64,000 bases of DNA from Sulfurimonas sp. hsl 1-7 (GCF_030577135.1 NZ_JAUIRR010000001.1:248001-312000); one strand, 5' to 3'; shown: positions 55,986 to 64,000, numbered from the stretch's first letter. Program-made: numbers and translations. Notes: generated by a model from the sequence alone, not told the origin.

Positions 55986-56411
55986 ATGTATTTAACTGCG
56001 TTTGATCCGTATAGGGATTTTAGAGCTTTAGAAAAAAGAATGATGCAACCATTCAATGTGAAAGAAAAAGAGGGTGGCATCAGTTCATTTACACCGAGTG
56101 TAAACACGCGTGAAGGTGAGTTTGCCTACCATGTTGACGTTGACCTGCCGGGTGTTAAAAAAGAGGACATCAAGGTAGATGTTAAAGACGGAGCTATTAC
56201 GATCTCGGGTGAGCGTAACTTCAAAGAGGAAGTAAAAGAGGAAGATTACTACAAAGTTGAAACAAGCTTTGGAAAATTTTCAAGAAGTTTTTCTCTTCCT
56301 GATGATGTAGATACTGAAAATATCACTGCAACTGCCGAAAACGGTGTACTGGAAGTTGTGATCCCAAAAGTTGATGCATCGGTAAAAACGAAAAGCATCG
56401 AAGTTAAGTAA
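55986..56411 (+). CDS. Small heat shock protein Hsp20 (alpha-crystallin family)
   Basis: A 141-residue chaperone with an alpha-crystallin domain (about 35-130): VDLPGVKKEDIKVDVKDG and ENGVLEVVIPK, plus a short C-terminal tail. It holds unfolding proteins in the cytoplasm. AAGGAG ribosome site six bases before the ATG. A 9-base A-run lies upstream; no CIRCE or other heat-shock operator was recognised. Confidence 0.93.
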   Translation: MYLTAFDPYRDFRALEKRMMQPFNVKEKEGGISSFTPSVNTREGEFAYHVDVDLPGVKKEDIKVDVKDGAITISGERNFKEEVKEEDYYKVETSFGKFSRSFSLPDDVDTENITATAENGVLEVVIPKVDASVKTKSIEVK

Positions 56412-56441
56412 CAACCTTTTTCCCCTTTTCCCAATTCTCCT

Positions 56442-56473
56442 TGACATTCCCATTTCCCCTAATGGGAATGTCA
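56442..56473 (+). terminator. Intrinsic terminator after hsp20
   Basis: A perfect 12-bp stem (TGACATTCCCAT / ATGGGAATGTCA) with an 8-base loop, then GTTTCTATTTAT. It lies 30 bases after the hsp20 stop. Confidence 0.75.
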
Positions 56474-56572
56474 GTTTCTATTTATATCTTTTCAAAATCC
56501 CTCTTCATTTAGATAAATTTCAAGCTTAGTCAATATATAATGCATAATAAAAGCAAATTAACGGAGTATTTT

Positions 56573-56971
56573 ATGAAAAATATAATCCTAAAAAAAGCTT
56601 TGACATACTTCGCAATTGTCTTCGGCATGGGTTTTATTCTTGGGACTATCAGGGTTTTATGGTTGGAGCCGATGCTTGGTACCAGAATGGCAGAACTCAG
56701 TGAGATGCCTATCATGCTTGTTACAATGATCCTTGCGGCAAATTTCATTATGAAACGGGGGCAGCAGCTCACTAAAAGTGTAGATGCACTAGGTGTCGGT
56801 GTGATCGCTTTGCTTCTTCTTTTGAGCATCGAGTTTAGCGTAGTGTTATGGCTGCAAAATATCTCATTTCAGCAATATCTTGACTCCAGAGACAGTGTCG
56901 CATTTACGGCATACATAATCTCACTGCTACTTTTTATGTTGATGCCGTATTTAATAAACAAGCGATCTTAA
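56573..56971 (+). CDS. Small four-helix membrane protein, function unknown
   Basis: 132 residues from the ATG that follows CGGAG; an upstream in-frame ATG (56540) lacks a ribosome site. Four hydrophobic segments fill most of the protein (for example ALTYFAIVFGMGFILGTI and TAYIISLLLFMLMPYLI). A conserved-looking RVLWLEPMLG turn lies between helices 1 and 2. No family recognised with certainty. Confidence 0.7.
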   Translation: MKNIILKKALTYFAIVFGMGFILGTIRVLWLEPMLGTRMAELSEMPIMLVTMILAANFIMKRGQQLTKSVDALGVGVIALLLLLSIEFSVVLWLQNISFQQYLDSRDSVAFTAYIISLLLFMLMPYLINKRS

Positions 56972-57088
56972 AATCGTTTGGAAACTACACACTAAAAAAC
57001 TACAACTAATATAAAAAATCATTATAACTTCTTTAGCTTTTTAGATTAAAAAAAACTGCAGACCGTTTTTTAGAAAAACTTGTTCTAT

Positions 57089-57106
57089 AACTCCGCCTCA
57101 GGAGTT
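57089..57106 (+). promoter_or_regulatory. Hairpin sequestering the endA ribosome site
   Basis: AACTCC pairs with GGAGTT across a 6-base loop, and GGAG at 57101-57104 is the only good Shine-Dalgarno for the endonuclease start at 57110. The fold would hide the ribosome site. Confidence 0.4.
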
Positions 57107-57109
57107 TAG

Positions 57110-57850
57110 ATGATAAAAAAGATACTTTTACTTACACTTTTTGCCACACTTGTTTTTGGGGCTAACGAGTCATTTAGCAAATCAAAAAAGATGTTAAAGC
57201 AGATCTACAAAGGGCATCAGTTTACAATCTACTGTGAGTGCAAATACAACTATAAAAACAAAAACAATATGATAGAGAGAGACTCATGCGGATATATTCC
57301 CCGCAACGAGTACACAAAAAAAGGAAAACGCAATGAAAGAGCCAGACGTATAGAGTGGGAGCATCTCATACCTGCGGAAAACTTCGGACGTCAGTTTGCT
57401 TGTTGGCGTGAAGGCAATGCTGAGTGTGTAGGGAAAAACTCTAAAGGTTACAAGGGGAGAAAATGTTGTGAGAAAGTGAATCAGCAGTACAGAATTATGC
57501 AGGCTGATATGCATAACCTTTTTCCCGCCGTTGGAGAGCTAAACGGTGACAGAAAAAACTTCCGTTTTGATTTTGAAGAAGCGAGCGGGGGACAATACGG
57601 AGCGTGCAAGTTTGATGTCCTTTTTAAAGAAAAAAGAGCTAAAGTAAGAGAGGAACTAAGAGGGGTTATAGCCAGAGATTATCTTTATTTTAACAAGCGT
57701 TACGGGATGAAACTCTCAAAACAGGAACTCAAAAAGTTCACTGCATGGAACAAACTCTATCCTCCGAATGAGTGGGAAAAAGAGAGAAATGAAAAGATTG
57801 AAAAGATGCAGGGTAATGGCAACCCGTTTATACTTAAACTTTTACATTAG
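57110..57850 (+). CDS. endA: Endonuclease I (EndA/Dns family)
   Basis: A 246-residue secreted or periplasmic nuclease. Signal peptide MIKKILLLTLFATLVFG, then the His-Me finger core RRIEWEHLIPAENFGRQF with its catalytic His, and NLFPAVGELNGDRKNFRF with the metal-binding Asn. Several Cys (CECKYNY, DSCGYI, FACWREGNAECV, RKCCEK) suggest disulfides. It degrades double-stranded DNA outside the cytoplasm. The ribosome site is inside a small hairpin. Confidence 0.92.
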   Translation: MIKKILLLTLFATLVFGANESFSKSKKMLKQIYKGHQFTIYCECKYNYKNKNNMIERDSCGYIPRNEYTKKGKRNERARRIEWEHLIPAENFGRQFACWREGNAECVGKNSKGYKGRKCCEKVNQQYRIMQADMHNLFPAVGELNGDRKNFRFDFEEASGGQYGACKFDVLFKEKRAKVREELRGVIARDYLYFNKRYGMKLSKQELKKFTAWNKLYPPNEWEKERNEKIEKMQGNGNPFILKLLH

Positions 57851-57924
57851 CTTTTAAAAACTGCCAAGCTTTAAAGCAATAGGTGGTATAAAAGGTACTT
57901 ATATCCTTGTAGAAAGGAGCTATC

Positions 57925-58785
57925 ATGAAAAGAGTTATTAAGATGTATACTGAACATAAAAACAGTATACAGTTTTATATTCGCAATGTTTTACAAAATT
58001 TCCAACCCCCTAGTAAAGACATAGATGCTTTACGCCATTTTTTTGACTCTGAAAAATCTGCTGAATTTATCTATAGTGTCGATCAAAGTTTTACGCAACA
58101 AACACCAACTATCGCCAGAAAAGAGATCTATGAAGATCGGGACGGGACAGATAAATCGTTTTATTTTAAATGGATAAGTTTCAAAGAAGAGAGTATCCAT
58201 GTTAGTAATCCCTATCTTCACCATAAAACAGGTCAACCCATGCTTACAGCTGCAAAACAGCTTGGTGATGAGTATCTCGTAATTGATTTTGATATCTTAA
58301 AGCTTTTAAGTGAGTTGCGATTAATTGAATACAATAGCGCGTTTAATAAAATAAATACTGTCATTATGGCCGGCGGGGCATTACTCTTAGGGATAGTTTC
58401 CGTGTTTTTGATTTTGTATGGCGGGTATATATTTGTAGATATGTTATTTTCCGGTGCTAAAGGGGAGGATGTGATGCATGAGATCTTTACATCGATCATC
58501 TCGATCACTATCGGACTGGCTATTTACGACTTGGCTAAAACGATCATAGAAAATGATGTGCTGTTTAAAACATTGAGTTTTGAGAGTGATTTACAAAACA
58601 AAACGCTAATAAAATTTTTAACATCGATCATCGTAGCACTTTCAATCGAATCGTTGATGGCAGTATTTAAAATAGTTTTAGACGATTACAATAAACTGAT
58701 AAATGCTTTTTACCTGGTAGTTGCGGTGACGTTTTTCATCATTGGGACAGCCATATTCAATAAGTTGTCATCTCATAAAAACTGA
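57925..58785 (+). CDS. Cache/PDC-like sensor domain with four C-terminal membrane helices
   Basis: 286 residues. The N-terminal ~135 residues resemble a Cache (PDC) sensor: VSNPYLHHKTGQPMLTAAK followed by YLVIDFDI is the usual late part of that fold. Unlike typical Cache proteins there is no N-terminal membrane helix or signal peptide. Four helices follow (about 143-175, 190-212, 233-255, 258-280). There is no kinase, methyl-accepting or GGDEF output. Function unknown; a sensor coupled to a membrane module is inferred. AAAGGAG ribosome site is strong. Confidence 0.65.
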   Translation: MKRVIKMYTEHKNSIQFYIRNVLQNFQPPSKDIDALRHFFDSEKSAEFIYSVDQSFTQQTPTIARKEIYEDRDGTDKSFYFKWISFKEESIHVSNPYLHHKTGQPMLTAAKQLGDEYLVIDFDILKLLSELRLIEYNSAFNKINTVIMAGGALLLGIVSVFLILYGGYIFVDMLFSGAKGEDVMHEIFTSIISITIGLAIYDLAKTIIENDVLFKTLSFESDLQNKTLIKFLTSIIVALSIESLMAVFKIVLDDYNKLINAFYLVVAVTFFIIGTAIFNKLSSHKN

Positions 58786-58803
58786 CCCATATAGTTGTGT
58801 ATA

Positions 58804-59622
58804 TTAATAAGTTACAATACTTTTACGAGAGTATGAATTAAAAGCTCTGTTTTGCTCAATAACTTCTAAAACACCGTCCCAAAACTTGATTCGAGCCTTG
58901 ATCGCATCGATCGCAGCTTGTTTTGCTTCTTCGATCTTTTTTGGATCATCCTCGCACAGTATCTCCAACATCTTCAGCGACATTGGTCCATGATGGTCAC
59001 TGTCTAGTTCTATATGACGTTCAAGATAGTAGTGAAACACTTGGGTGTCTTCACGTTTGATCGCCATTTTTTCTAAAAGAGCGCGAAACATTTTAGGGAT
59101 GATGTGTTCACGTCCGAGCGCAAATGCCGCTGCGATAAGGTGCGGTTTGTCGCTGTTTATAAAACCGAAAGTTGTTTGCATAAATTCACAAGAAGCCAGA
59201 GGTGCTATCTCTGTTTGAAGAGTCGTCTCTACAGATGTTCGTTGAACATTTTCTAAAAAGGCATATACGTTCTGAGAACTTCCTATGCTTACCTCTTCCA
59301 TCGCCTGAGTATAGAGTTCAAAATGACTTGAGTATGTTTGTGTGCCGTCGGCAAGCGGTAGACCGAGGTCTGTTTCCTCTTCTAAGATGATATCGTTTAT
59401 AAATCTTTGTACGTCGGTATTGGCTCGTGGCATCCAAGGTGTTTGTGAGGGTGCGAAACAGTTTTGCAGGTACTTTGCCAAAGACATAAAGTCCCAAACG
59501 GAATAGACATGATGCTGCATAAATACAGTTAAATCATCCATGTTTTGTACAGCTGCATAGACGGGATGCTGTGCTAGTTTTTCTCTATATTCTGCGATTT
59601 CTTCTAGTGGAAAAGTTGACAT
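58804..59622 (-). CDS. DUF3050 family protein (haem-oxygenase-like fold)
   Basis: About 272 residues starting MSTFPLEEIAEYREKL; four residues more are possible. Blocks typical of DUF3050 are FMQHHVYSVWDFMSL, DIILEEETDLG, ALGREHIIPKMF and RHIELDSDHHGPMS. The repeated His/Glu positions resemble the di-iron ligands of the haem-oxygenase-like oxidase superfamily, so an oxidase role is possible but unproven. It stands alone on the minus strand. Confidence 0.83.
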   Translation of the reverse strand: MSTFPLEEIAEYREKLAQHPVYAAVQNMDDLTVFMQHHVYSVWDFMSLAKYLQNCFAPSQTPWMPRANTDVQRFINDIILEEETDLGLPLADGTQTYSSHFELYTQAMEEVSIGSSQNVYAFLENVQRTSVETTLQTEIAPLASCEFMQTTFGFINSDKPHLIAAAFALGREHIIPKMFRALLEKMAIKREDTQVFHYYLERHIELDSDHHGPMSLKMLEILCEDDPKKIEEAKQAAIDAIKARIKFWDGVLEVIEQNRAFNSYSRKSIVTY

Positions 59623-59745
59623 TATAATTCTCATTCAAATTTTTGATGTTATTGTAGCAAAACTATTTAAAAACTTTATCTCTTTTCTCAGCACTTCACT
59701 CTATGCTACAATTCTGGAAACAAATAAATGAGAAAGTGTGAGCAA

Positions 59746-60195
59746 ATGTATAAAAAAGTTTTATTTTTAAGTGCAGTGTTTCTAGGTTTTAGCGGGTGTT
59801 CCATGCCGGAGACTCAGACACATAAAGAGCAAGGGCCTCAGTTGCAGTTTATAATGCGTGATCTAAATACCATAGTCGGGAACAATCAAAAAAGTGAGCT
59901 TGAACGTGAGGATGAACGCAGACGTTATGCACTGAACCTTGTTGATGCTATTAAAAATTTTTCAGCCAAAGCACATGACAAAACAACGAAGTTTAGAACT
60001 AAGTACATAAATGAAAATAACATTGGGGCATTTAACACACATCTAGAAGAGATAGAAAAGAAATCTCAAGAGATAGAGGTAATCGCAAAAAACTATGAAC
60101 TAGAACAGCTTGATGATAAGATCGCAGAGTTGGGTGCCATTTGTGCATCGTGCCATAAAGATTTGGGAGTGACACATGTTCAAAAGCTGTTCTAG
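59746..60195 (+). CDS. Cytochrome c'-like lipoprotein
   Basis: About 149 residues from MYKKVLFLSAVFLGFSGC, a lipoprotein signal with the lipobox Cys at residue 18; an ATG six codons earlier is also possible. The body is helical, and the single haem motif CASCH lies near the C-terminus, as in class II (c') cytochromes with a four-helix bundle. Probably anchored in the outer or inner membrane, facing the periplasm. Its 3' end overlaps the following porin gene by 20 bases. Confidence 0.75.
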   Translation: MYKKVLFLSAVFLGFSGCSMPETQTHKEQGPQLQFIMRDLNTIVGNNQKSELEREDERRRYALNLVDAIKNFSAKAHDKTTKFRTKYINENNIGAFNTHLEEIEKKSQEIEVIAKNYELEQLDDKIAELGAICASCHKDLGVTHVQKLF

Positions 60196-61366
60196 AGTTG
60201 CATTGGCAGCCCTGATCTCTACGCAACTTTTTGCCGAAGCATCACAAGAGGATGTTGAAAAACGTTTGGCAAACTTAGAGAGCTGGATGCAGGAGAGCAA
60301 ACAACAAAAAGGCTCTTTGGAGTTAAAAACAGAAAAAACTGTTTTGAGTGTCGGCGGTAGGGTTGAACTTTTAGTTCGCGGTGCTGCTCCTACATCTAAA
60401 AATATTGCAGGCAGTATTTTAAAGGCGGATAGCGAAGAGAACATGCATCTTAATTTCGATGCTACAAACAGCAGGGTGTGGGTAAAAACAAAAACACCTT
60501 CAAACTACGGGATGATAAGAACCTTGATCGAGACAGATTTTGCAGGTTCGGTAACAGGTACACAGGCAAATACTAATTCAAGCGGTTTACGACTGCGTCA
60601 CGCTTACGTGCAGGTTGGAAACTGGACGGTTGGGCAGACCAACTCCGCATTTAACAGTGTTGTGACACTCGACATTATAGAGCTACCGATCAACGATATG
60701 CTCGTAAGACAGCCCCTGATCAGATACACGATCGAGGATAAACTTCTAAGTTACGATATCTCGTTTGAGCAGCCTGAAACAACTTTGCGTGATCAAAACG
60801 GTACTATGATCGCTCCCGGGGATGACATACTCCCAGACCTTGTGCTTCGCGCACGTTACTATCCGACATGGGGAGAGGCTGGAATCGCTTTTCTTGGAAG
60901 ATACATCAACCAAGAGGAGATAGGAAAAGATAGTGCCTTTGGATGGGGTGCAAACATCTCCGCAAAGTTGAATGTAGGTTCTGACGATATCCGCATCGGG
61001 GGACAATACGGTGTGGGTCTTGGAAGATACATAGCATACAACTCTTATGCTGCGGGTTCAATGGATGCAGCAGGGAACATTAAACTCCAAGCTACATACG
61101 GAGGGGATATAGGGTATCGCCATTGGTGGACGCGTGAGTTGCGCTCTACGATCTCATTTGCATTCAGCGGTACGCAAAACAACGCTGAAGTACAAAAGCT
61201 CGATACAAATACAAAAGAGGCATACACTTCAACTGCAAACCTTTTATGGAGTCCTGTTTTAAACTCTTTAGTGGGTCTTGAATATACAAAAACAAAACTC
61301 AAAGCACAAAGTGGATTAAAAAGCGATCTCGATGCTCTGTTGCTTTGCTTACGCTATGATTTTTAA
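60176..61366 (+). CDS. DcaP-like outer membrane porin
   Basis: A 396-residue outer membrane protein. Signal peptide MFKSCSRVALAALISTQLFA, a short coiled-coil segment (EDVEKRLANLESWMQESKQQ), then a beta-barrel ending in the C-terminal Phe of LRYDF. The pattern of coiled coil plus barrel, and the LRHAYVQVGNWTVGQT block, match DcaP-type trimeric porins, which take up dicarboxylic acids or similar solutes. The start lies inside the end of the cytochrome gene. Confidence 0.82.
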   Translation: MFKSCSRVALAALISTQLFAEASQEDVEKRLANLESWMQESKQQKGSLELKTEKTVLSVGGRVELLVRGAAPTSKNIAGSILKADSEENMHLNFDATNSRVWVKTKTPSNYGMIRTLIETDFAGSVTGTQANTNSSGLRLRHAYVQVGNWTVGQTNSAFNSVVTLDIIELPINDMLVRQPLIRYTIEDKLLSYDISFEQPETTLRDQNGTMIAPGDDILPDLVLRARYYPTWGEAGIAFLGRYINQEEIGKDSAFGWGANISAKLNVGSDDIRIGGQYGVGLGRYIAYNSYAAGSMDAAGNIKLQATYGGDIGYRHWWTRELRSTISFAFSGTQNNAEVQKLDTNTKEAYTSTANLLWSPVLNSLVGLEYTKTKLKAQSGLKSDLDALLLCLRYDF

Positions 61367-61381
61367 TCTAAAGGTTATAAT

Positions 61382-62374
61382 ATGAAAGAGCTTCAAACAC
61401 TCTCTAAAAAAATGGATCTTACTATCGACGCTCCCCTGACAGTTGAACTTATAGAATCGTATTTCAAGCAACTTCTTGAATCAAAAAAAACGGATGGGCT
61501 TCTTCTTGGTTTAAGTGGAGGAATAGATTCTTCTGTTTTGATTACACTGGCTGTTAGAGCAGTTGGAAAGGAAAAGGTTCATGCCTCTTTTCTGTTTGAT
61601 CGAGACAGTGAAAAAAGTTCCCAAAGAAAAGCAGCTCTTATGGCTAACTGGCTGGGTGTAAAGCTTGAGAGTACCGATATCTCTCCAGAGATGAAGAAGA
61701 GAAATATTTATGCACCTTTGATTATGAAACTGATACCGTATTCAGCACTATTTAACCGTATGATTCAATACACATATAAGCTTCTGACAGGAGAAGTGCC
61801 GTTTAAAACAACTCTCAAAATAGGAAGCGGTGAAGAGGAGTGTTCATGGTTTAAGTATTTTTTGTATAACTTTACAATTCGACATATCGAGAGAGGGTTT
61901 TCAGAACGTCATAAATATAGAAGAGAGGTATTGGAACAAAAAGCCAAAGAGGAAAATTTAACTCTCATAGGTGCTGCAAACCGTTCCGAATCTGAAATAG
62001 GATGGTTTGTTAAAGATGGAATTGATGATTTGCCGATTCAACCCATGACAGGGCTTTATAAAACACAGGTATGGCAGCTTGCGTCTTATTTGAAATTGCC
62101 GGATGAAATTCAGGGACAGACAGCTTCTCCAGATATGATGTTTGGGATCAACGATGAGTTTGGAATTGGTCACAACTATCGACGCTTAGATGTTATTCTC
62201 AATATGATAGAGCAAAAGTTGACAGACGAAGAAATTATAGAAGCGGGGATTAGTCAAACTGAACTCGACGATGTCCGTGAACTCAAAAGAGTTTCTGAGT
62301 GGAAACGTGCATCTGAACATAAGTTACCGCCAGTAGACGGTGGAATTGAAGGGAATGTTCGTTTGATAAATTGA
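61382..62374 (+). CDS. NAD synthase-like protein
   Basis: A 330-residue PP-loop ATP pyrophosphatase related to NAD(+) synthase. It has the LGLSGGIDSS motif (about 41-50), GAANRSESEIGWF, DLPIQPMTGLYKTQVWQLA and the late INDEFGIGHNYRRLD. It is longer than usual ammonia-dependent NadE (about 250-275), mainly through a segment at about 110-180 with many aromatic and basic residues. This may be a divergent paralogue rather than the housekeeping enzyme. No amidase domain. A hairpin follows the gene. Confidence 0.75.
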   Translation: MKELQTLSKKMDLTIDAPLTVELIESYFKQLLESKKTDGLLLGLSGGIDSSVLITLAVRAVGKEKVHASFLFDRDSEKSSQRKAALMANWLGVKLESTDISPEMKKRNIYAPLIMKLIPYSALFNRMIQYTYKLLTGEVPFKTTLKIGSGEEECSWFKYFLYNFTIRHIERGFSERHKYRREVLEQKAKEENLTLIGAANRSESEIGWFVKDGIDDLPIQPMTGLYKTQVWQLASYLKLPDEIQGQTASPDMMFGINDEFGIGHNYRRLDVILNMIEQKLTDEEIIEAGISQTELDDVRELKRVSEWKRASEHKLPPVDGGIEGNVRLIN

Positions 62375-62380
62375 TTACTT

Positions 62381-62422
62381 GCATCACTTTAATAATTTCT
62401 TTTATCAAAGTGGTGCTATAAT
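62381..62422 (+). promoter_or_regulatory. Hairpin overlapping the promoter of the RimK operon
   Basis: GCATCACTTT (62381-62390) and AAAGTGGTGC (62407-62416) pair over 10 positions, one G-T. The second arm runs directly into TATAAT (62417-62422), the -10 box of the next operon. It may serve as terminator of the NAD-synthase-like gene, as an operator, or both. Confidence 0.5.
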
Positions 62423-62453
62423 TTCTATAAAGACGTATATATGGATGGTTTAA

Positions 62454-62864
62454 ATGGATAAAAAAATAATTGGGCGTAGGGAAAAAATTTCAATACTTGA
62501 TTTGGAACTGTTTGATCTTGATGCAAAAGTAGACACGGGGGCGGATTCCAGTGCTTTGCATTGTGATCATATAGTTGTAGAGGATGAGACGGTAAGTTTT
62601 ACTCTATTAGACGATGTTCATGAAGCATATAACAATAAACGTTTCTCTTTGCCTATTTATAAAATAAAAAAAGTAAAAAGTTCAAATGGTGAGTTACAAA
62701 TTAGACCATCTATAAAAGTACAAGTAGATTTTTTCGGGAAAAAATATACGAGTGTTATATCTTTAACAGATAGAAAAGATATGAAGTTTCCAATGCTTAT
62801 CGGCAGAAAGTTTTTAAAAGATAAATTTTTAGTAGATGTAGCACAAGAGTACATAGCAAAATAA
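62454..62864 (+). CDS. Putative ATP-dependent Zn-protease family protein (RimB-like)
   Basis: A 136-residue protein of the family named ATP-dependent zinc protease (PF05618). It keeps [10 protein letters not shown] and [12 protein letters not shown], where DTGA (27-30) is an aspartic-protease-like motif, and the late PMLIGRKFL block, also pepsin-like. In Pseudomonas a homologue (RimB) acts with RimK and controls glutamate tailing of ribosomal protein S6. Here it lies 11 bases before rimK. Actual catalysis is inferred. Confidence 0.83.
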   Translation: MDKKIIGRREKISILDLELFDLDAKVDTGADSSALHCDHIVVEDETVSFTLLDDVHEAYNNKRFSLPIYKIKKVKSSNGELQIRPSIKVQVDFFGKKYTSVISLTDRKDMKFPMLIGRKFLKDKFLVDVAQEYIAK

Positions 62865-62875
62865 GAAAGGGCAGT

Positions 62876-63805
62876 ATGAGAGTATATATTTTATCGAGAA
62901 ATGCGGATTTGTATTCAACAAAAAGACTTGTTGAAGCGGCAGAACAAAAGGGGTGGGAAGTTAAAGTTATCGATTACCTCAAATGTTCTATTGAAATTAT
63001 GAAAGGTGAACTAAAGATCAACTATCAAGGTAAAACACTTCCTGTTCCCGATGCTATCATCCCACGTATAGGGGCAAGCCGTACATTTTACGGAACTGCA
63101 ATGGTAAGACACTTTGAGATGATGGAGGTGTTTTCTACATCAGGTTCTCTTGCTATTAAAAGAAGTAGGGATAAACTTCGTTCGCTTCAGATACTCTCAA
63201 AAAACGGCGTAGATATGCCTAAAACTGTTTTTGCATCAAATAAATCGAGTGCAAAAGACGTTATCGCACTCAGCGGCGGTGCTCCTTTAGTACTTAAGAT
63301 CTTAGAAGGTACTCAAGGGGTCGGAGTGGTTCTTGTAGATAGTGAAAAAGCTGCAAAATCGGTTCTTGATGCATTCTACGGTATGGATGTAAACTTGCTT
63401 GTTCAAGAGTACATTGAAGAAGCGGGCGGTGCAGACATTAGAGCATTTGTAGTTAACGGTGAAGTGGTCGGTGCTATGCGTCGTCAAGGTGCAGAGGGTG
63501 ACTTTAGATCAAACCTGCATCAAGGTGGAAGTGCAGTAGCACACAAACTTTCACGTAAAGAGCGTGCAACAGCTCTTGCAGCTGCAAAACATATGGGACT
63601 TGGTATCTGTGGTGTTGATATGATCCCATCAGCTCGCGGTCCACTTGTAATGGAAGTGAACTCTTCACCGGGACTTGAAGGGATAGAAAAGTCCACGGGG
63701 ATAGATATTGCCACAAAAATTATGGAATATATTGAAGGCAACGTAACGCCTGATCCAAGTAGTATGAAAAAGAAACGATTCAAAAAAGACAACATTGGAG
63801 CGTAG
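62876..63805 (+). CDS. rimK: RimK-type alpha-L-glutamate ligase
   Basis: A 309-residue ATP-grasp enzyme. It shows [20 protein letters not shown] at the start of the ATP-grasp fold, the Lys in [17 protein letters not shown], the VQEYIEEA hinge and the metal site [14 protein letters not shown]. Family members add glutamates to the C-terminus of ribosomal protein S6 or make oligoglutamate. The C-terminal tail is basic. Operon partners are the Zn-protease-family gene and an AstE/AspA-type gene. Confidence 0.92.
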   Translation: MRVYILSRNADLYSTKRLVEAAEQKGWEVKVIDYLKCSIEIMKGELKINYQGKTLPVPDAIIPRIGASRTFYGTAMVRHFEMMEVFSTSGSLAIKRSRDKLRSLQILSKNGVDMPKTVFASNKSSAKDVIALSGGAPLVLKILEGTQGVGVVLVDSEKAAKSVLDAFYGMDVNLLVQEYIEEAGGADIRAFVVNGEVVGAMRRQGAEGDFRSNLHQGGSAVAHKLSRKERATALAAAKHMGLGICGVDMIPSARGPLVMEVNSSPGLEGIEKSTGIDIATKIMEYIEGNVTPDPSSMKKKRFKKDNIGA

Positions 63806-63809
63806 ATAG

Positions 63810-64000
63810 TTGGAAAATGAATATTTGAAAATTGGCGGTGTTGAGATAAGAAAAGGGACTACTACAACTATAAACATCCCTTTGCCAAAACTCTATAACA
63901 CTCCGACAAATCTTCTTTTAAATGTAATTCGCGGAAAAAAAGACGGACCGGTAGTTTTTATAAGTGCAGCTATTCACGGTGACGAGCTAAACGGGATAGA
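63810..64000 (+). CDS. AstE/AspA-type succinylglutamate desuccinylase/aspartoacylase, 5' part
   Basis: An open frame that runs off the window end and begins with a TTG (MENEYLKIGGVEIRKG), four bases after the rimK stop. After 50 residues it reaches the zinc motif AIHGDELNG (H56, E59), diagnostic for M14-type succinylglutamate desuccinylases and aspartoacylases. Only about 63 residues are visible. Its place after RimK fits the frequent trio of Zn-protease, RimK and AstE-like proteins, where it may remove or recycle an acyl or glutamyl group. Confidence 0.8.
   Translation, partial: MENEYLKIGGVEIRKGTTTTINIPLPKLYNTPTNLLLNVIRGKKDGPVVFISAAIHGDELNGI

Overview
The window looks like chromosomal DNA of a Campylobacterota (Epsilonproteobacteria) member, most likely Sulfurimonas or a close relative. 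The evidence is low-GC coding sequence, many c-type cytochromes and c-di-GMP proteins, a menaquinone-type UbiD decarboxylase, and the block HIT protein - pheS - pheT - aroA - ispH - rpsA - small membrane protein - serA. From memory that block has the same order in Campylobacter jejuni; I could not check this. No rRNA, complete tRNA, IS element, prophage or CRISPR array was found.

Layout. (1) 1-3.6 kb is accessory. A translationally coupled DUF262 / HEPN-nuclease pair lies beside two imperfect ~60 bp direct repeats that contain the 3' half of a tRNA-Met(CAT). A YeeE/YedE sulfur-transporter gene sits between the repeats, so the area looks like the worn end of one or more tRNA-targeted integrative elements. 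(2) 3.6-13.3 kb holds a lipid- or thiol-type methyltransferase and a signalling cluster: a 1522-residue pseudokinase-AAA-TPR-GAF-diguanylate cyclase, a PAS protein with a dead GGDEF, a membrane GGDEF*/EAL protein and an OmpR-type regulator whose phospho-acceptor Asp is Glu. (3) 13.3-28.5 kb is core metabolism and translation: UbiD, a small cytochrome, argH, an OsmC protein, MltC, HIT, pheST, aroA, ispH, rpsA, serA. (4) 28.7-34.1 kb is a TolC-adaptor-RND efflux operon whose permease is encoded as two six-helix halves. (5) 34.3-37.8 kb is an operon of small conserved proteins with coaX, hisG, a methyltransferase and a HicA-like protein. (6) 37.8-44.2 kb on the minus strand carries a di-haem peroxidase, pdxA, pdxJ, an acyltransferase, a polyphosphate kinase 2 and a YyaL-type thioredoxin-domain protein. 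(7) 44.3-55.9 kb: a strongly structured non-coding element of unknown nature, a nucleoside deoxyribosyltransferase, a histidine kinase with two periplasmic binding-protein domains, a Bfd-like protein, dsbD, lpxB, a cytochrome, a dihydroorotase homologue without its metal ligands, another EAL protein and tgt. (8) 56-64 kb: Hsp20, small membrane proteins, endonuclease I, a DUF3050 protein, a cytochrome c'-like lipoprotein, a DcaP-like porin, an NAD-synthase-like protein, and an operon of Zn-protease-family protein, RimK and an AstE/AspA-type protein cut by the window end.

The most unusual items are the HEPN/DUF262 pair at the tRNA-derived repeats, the YeeE gene flanked by those repeats, the structured element at 44.3-44.5 kb, the split RND permease and the pseudokinase/cyclase hybrid. 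All functional calls come from reading motifs and gene context; no database search was run.
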